DNA of 64,000 nucleotides from Fratercula arctica (taxonomy: Eukaryota > Chordata > Aves > Charadriiformes > Alcidae), in the NCBI GenBank assembly GCA_947846985.1, contig CANTUZ010000001.1, positions 4,943,504-5,007,503 on the forward strand, given 5' to 3'. Positions 62,604 to 64,000 of this stretch are shown here, in pieces. Position numbers and translations under genes: made by a program. Position 1 is the stretch's first letter; each line of letters starts with the position of its first letter. The notes beneath the pieces were generated by a model that saw only the letters and a list, made by a program, of their open reading frames with translations, did no database searches and was not told the origin of the DNA.

Positions 62604-62798
62604 CTTCTTCGCAGCTCTCGCCTTTGTATCCCGGGTTGCAGATACAGGTCCCCATGATGCACGTGCCGTGGTTGCTGCAGGAGACGTCGATGCACTGGTT
62701 CGTGGGGACATCGCATTCTGCTCCTTTCCAGCCGCTATGGCACAAGCACCTCCCCTTCATGTACTGCCCATTTCCACTGCACAGCACTGGGCAGGAGG
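62604..62798 (-). CDS. TENM4: TENM4 exon, EGF-like repeats 2 and 3
   Basis: Internal coding exon of a teneurin, a type II membrane cell-adhesion protein whose extracellular part carries eight EGF-like repeats. The minus-strand reading begins [17 protein letters not shown] and ends GYKGESCEE, with the split Val codon completed by the next exon. EGF 2 has only five cysteines: Tyr (GNGQY) stands where the third Cys would be. EGF 3 has all six. The length is 195 nt, phase 1 at both ends. The acceptor is pyrimidine-rich (cctttccccag) and the donor is G|gtattt, a weaker donor than in the other exons. In teneurins the odd cysteines of EGF 2 and EGF 5 are known to form the disulfides that link two chains. 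[16 protein letters not shown] and the TNQCIDV stretch fit TENM4 better than TENM1-3 as I recall those sequences. The EGF 1 exon was not found up to 64000. Confidence 0.9.
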
Positions 62799-64000
62799 CT
62801 GGGGAAAGGTAACAGAAATCACATTAAAACCCAAGTGTACACGGCTCTCGCTTCAAAAAAGAACACAAGAGACCAGCATGGGATGTATATTCTCCATACG
62901 CAGTCTTCAGTGGGATATGTTGTTCTTTTCTTTGCCAAAACCAATTCTTTTACGTGGATGACACCCAACTGTTAGCTGTATTCTCCTACAAACGTTTAAA
63001 ACAAACAAACAAACAAACAGCGCTTTCGAGTTACAATATCTCCTCGCTTTGTGTCTCTGATACTAAAAATTCAGAATTGTCTTGTATTCTGACTTTTCAG
63101 TGTACTGATGTCTTCTTTCAGCAGCGCCACTGACCTTACATTGCTTATCCCTGTCCCCGACCCTCTGCCAGACTTCATAATTTCCTTGGCTCTGGACCTC
63201 AGCTGGATACAAATCACTCCCCTGTTTTTCTGTCGTGATTCTCAGCTTTACGGGTTTCAGTTGCTTTGCTCAGAGTCCAGAATGCCACGTTGAGACTATT
63301 TCCTCGATTTAGCTCATTTCATGCCATCAACTGAATCTTCAGCCCCCTTTTTCTGTTTTGGTTACCACCAGCACTGGACTCCATTCGCCATCAGACACAA
63401 TGTAAAACTGGCCTTTAGTCTTTCCAAGCTCCCTGTAATAAAAGTTTTCCAAATCTAACCTCTGACTTTTGTATCAGTTTATAAAGGATTTTTTAACTAT
63501 CCTTGTTTCTGGCAAAGTTCGCTGATTCTCAAGGCCAACCAGCTACAGGTTTTCTCCCCTGTGACAAAGGGGAAAAGAGGAAGATGACAAGCTCAAGCTG
63601 TGGCATGATGGATCCCGGGATTAAACATTTTCTGAGCTGAATTTGGAAAACATCAGGCAGAGTGGGATGGGATGAACTGAAGGATACAGAGCAGGGTCCC
63701 CAAGGAAGGAGAGAGCAACAAGGACCAGACTGCAGCCTCCGTGACCAAAGCTTTTGCTGCTCTCTAAGCTTCCCTCAGCTCCTCTCCGATTACGTCTTCT
63801 CCCTTTTCCATTCTCCACACCTGCCACCTTATGCTCCTTTTGTCCTCTGTTCTGATTTTTCCAAGGAAGCTGCTGATTTCTGTCCCTCAGAAACAATAGC
63901 CTTCCCCTGTTCGCTATCCCTTGAAATTTCTTCTAGCTTAAGCCCTGTTCTCTTCAATTTCATTTTGCTGCAACTGAGCTGCAAGGACACATATTCAACA
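62799..64000 (-). other. TENM4 intron upstream of the EGF 2-3 exon (partial)
   Basis: Noncoding. It holds a short CAAA repeat at about 62999-63019 and otherwise unique, moderately GC-poor sequence. No EGF 1 exon and no CR1 copy were seen. Short open frames on both strands show no family resemblance. Confidence 0.7.
62999..63019. repeat. CAAA tetranucleotide microsatellite
   Basis: About five CAAA units in the intron upstream of the EGF 2-3 exon. Confidence 0.9.

Noticed and set aside
4289..62798. Assignment to TENM2 or TENM3 instead of TENM4
   Set aside because: [36 protein letters not shown] and [13 protein letters not shown] fit TENM4 better as I recall the paralogues. A protein search would settle it; a higher score to another paralogue would overturn the name but not the family.
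62492..62812. 106-residue open frame on the plus strand
   Set aside because: Antisense to the EGF 2-3 exon, whose minus-strand frame has cysteine spacing and splice sites that explain the sequence.

Overview
The window is a stretch of a vertebrate genome, very probably a bird. It has about fifteen CR1 non-LTR retrotransposon fragments, many ending in the CR1-type ATTCTATG-like tail, one piece resembling a widespread avian LTR, and no bacterial gene layout. Only about 1% of it is recognisably coding.

The one host gene I can support lies on the minus strand: part of a teneurin, best matched to teneurin-4 (TENM4). Read 5' to 3' on the minus strand, six exons run from high to low coordinates: 62604-62798 (EGF repeats 2-3), 58156-58356 (EGF 4-5), 35568-35753 (EGF 6-7), a 27-nt microexon at 29167-29193, 21027-21173 (EGF 8) and 4289-4505 (Cys-rich segment leading to the transthyretin-like domain). 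Every junction has AG/GT borders and the joined frame is open. The EGF exons and the microexon are all phase 1-1 and multiples of three, so each could be skipped without a frameshift. Introns are about 4.2, 22.4, 6.4, 8.0 and 16.5 kb. The start of the gene (cytoplasmic part, membrane segment, EGF 1) lies above 64000, and the rest (beta-propeller, YD repeats, C-terminal part) lies below position 1.

The remaining DNA is intron. From 1 to 4.3 kb: a CR1 tail and an LTR piece containing an AAT/GAT microsatellite. From 4.5 to 21 kb: an unusual layering of old and young CR1 between 7.9 and 11.3 kb, including a decayed reverse-transcriptase fragment. From 21 to 35 kb: one CR1, MIR-like remnants, a TA repeat and an AAT repeat. 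From 36 to 58 kb: the richest CR1 region, with eight copies. From 58 to 64 kb: almost no recognisable repeats.

I found no sign of a new biological system. The most informative item is the microexon at 29167-29193, which matches the known teneurin alternative splice site between EGF 7 and EGF 8 and is too short to show up in ORF-based searching. Paralogue assignment and repeat calls rest on recalled family features, not on database searches.
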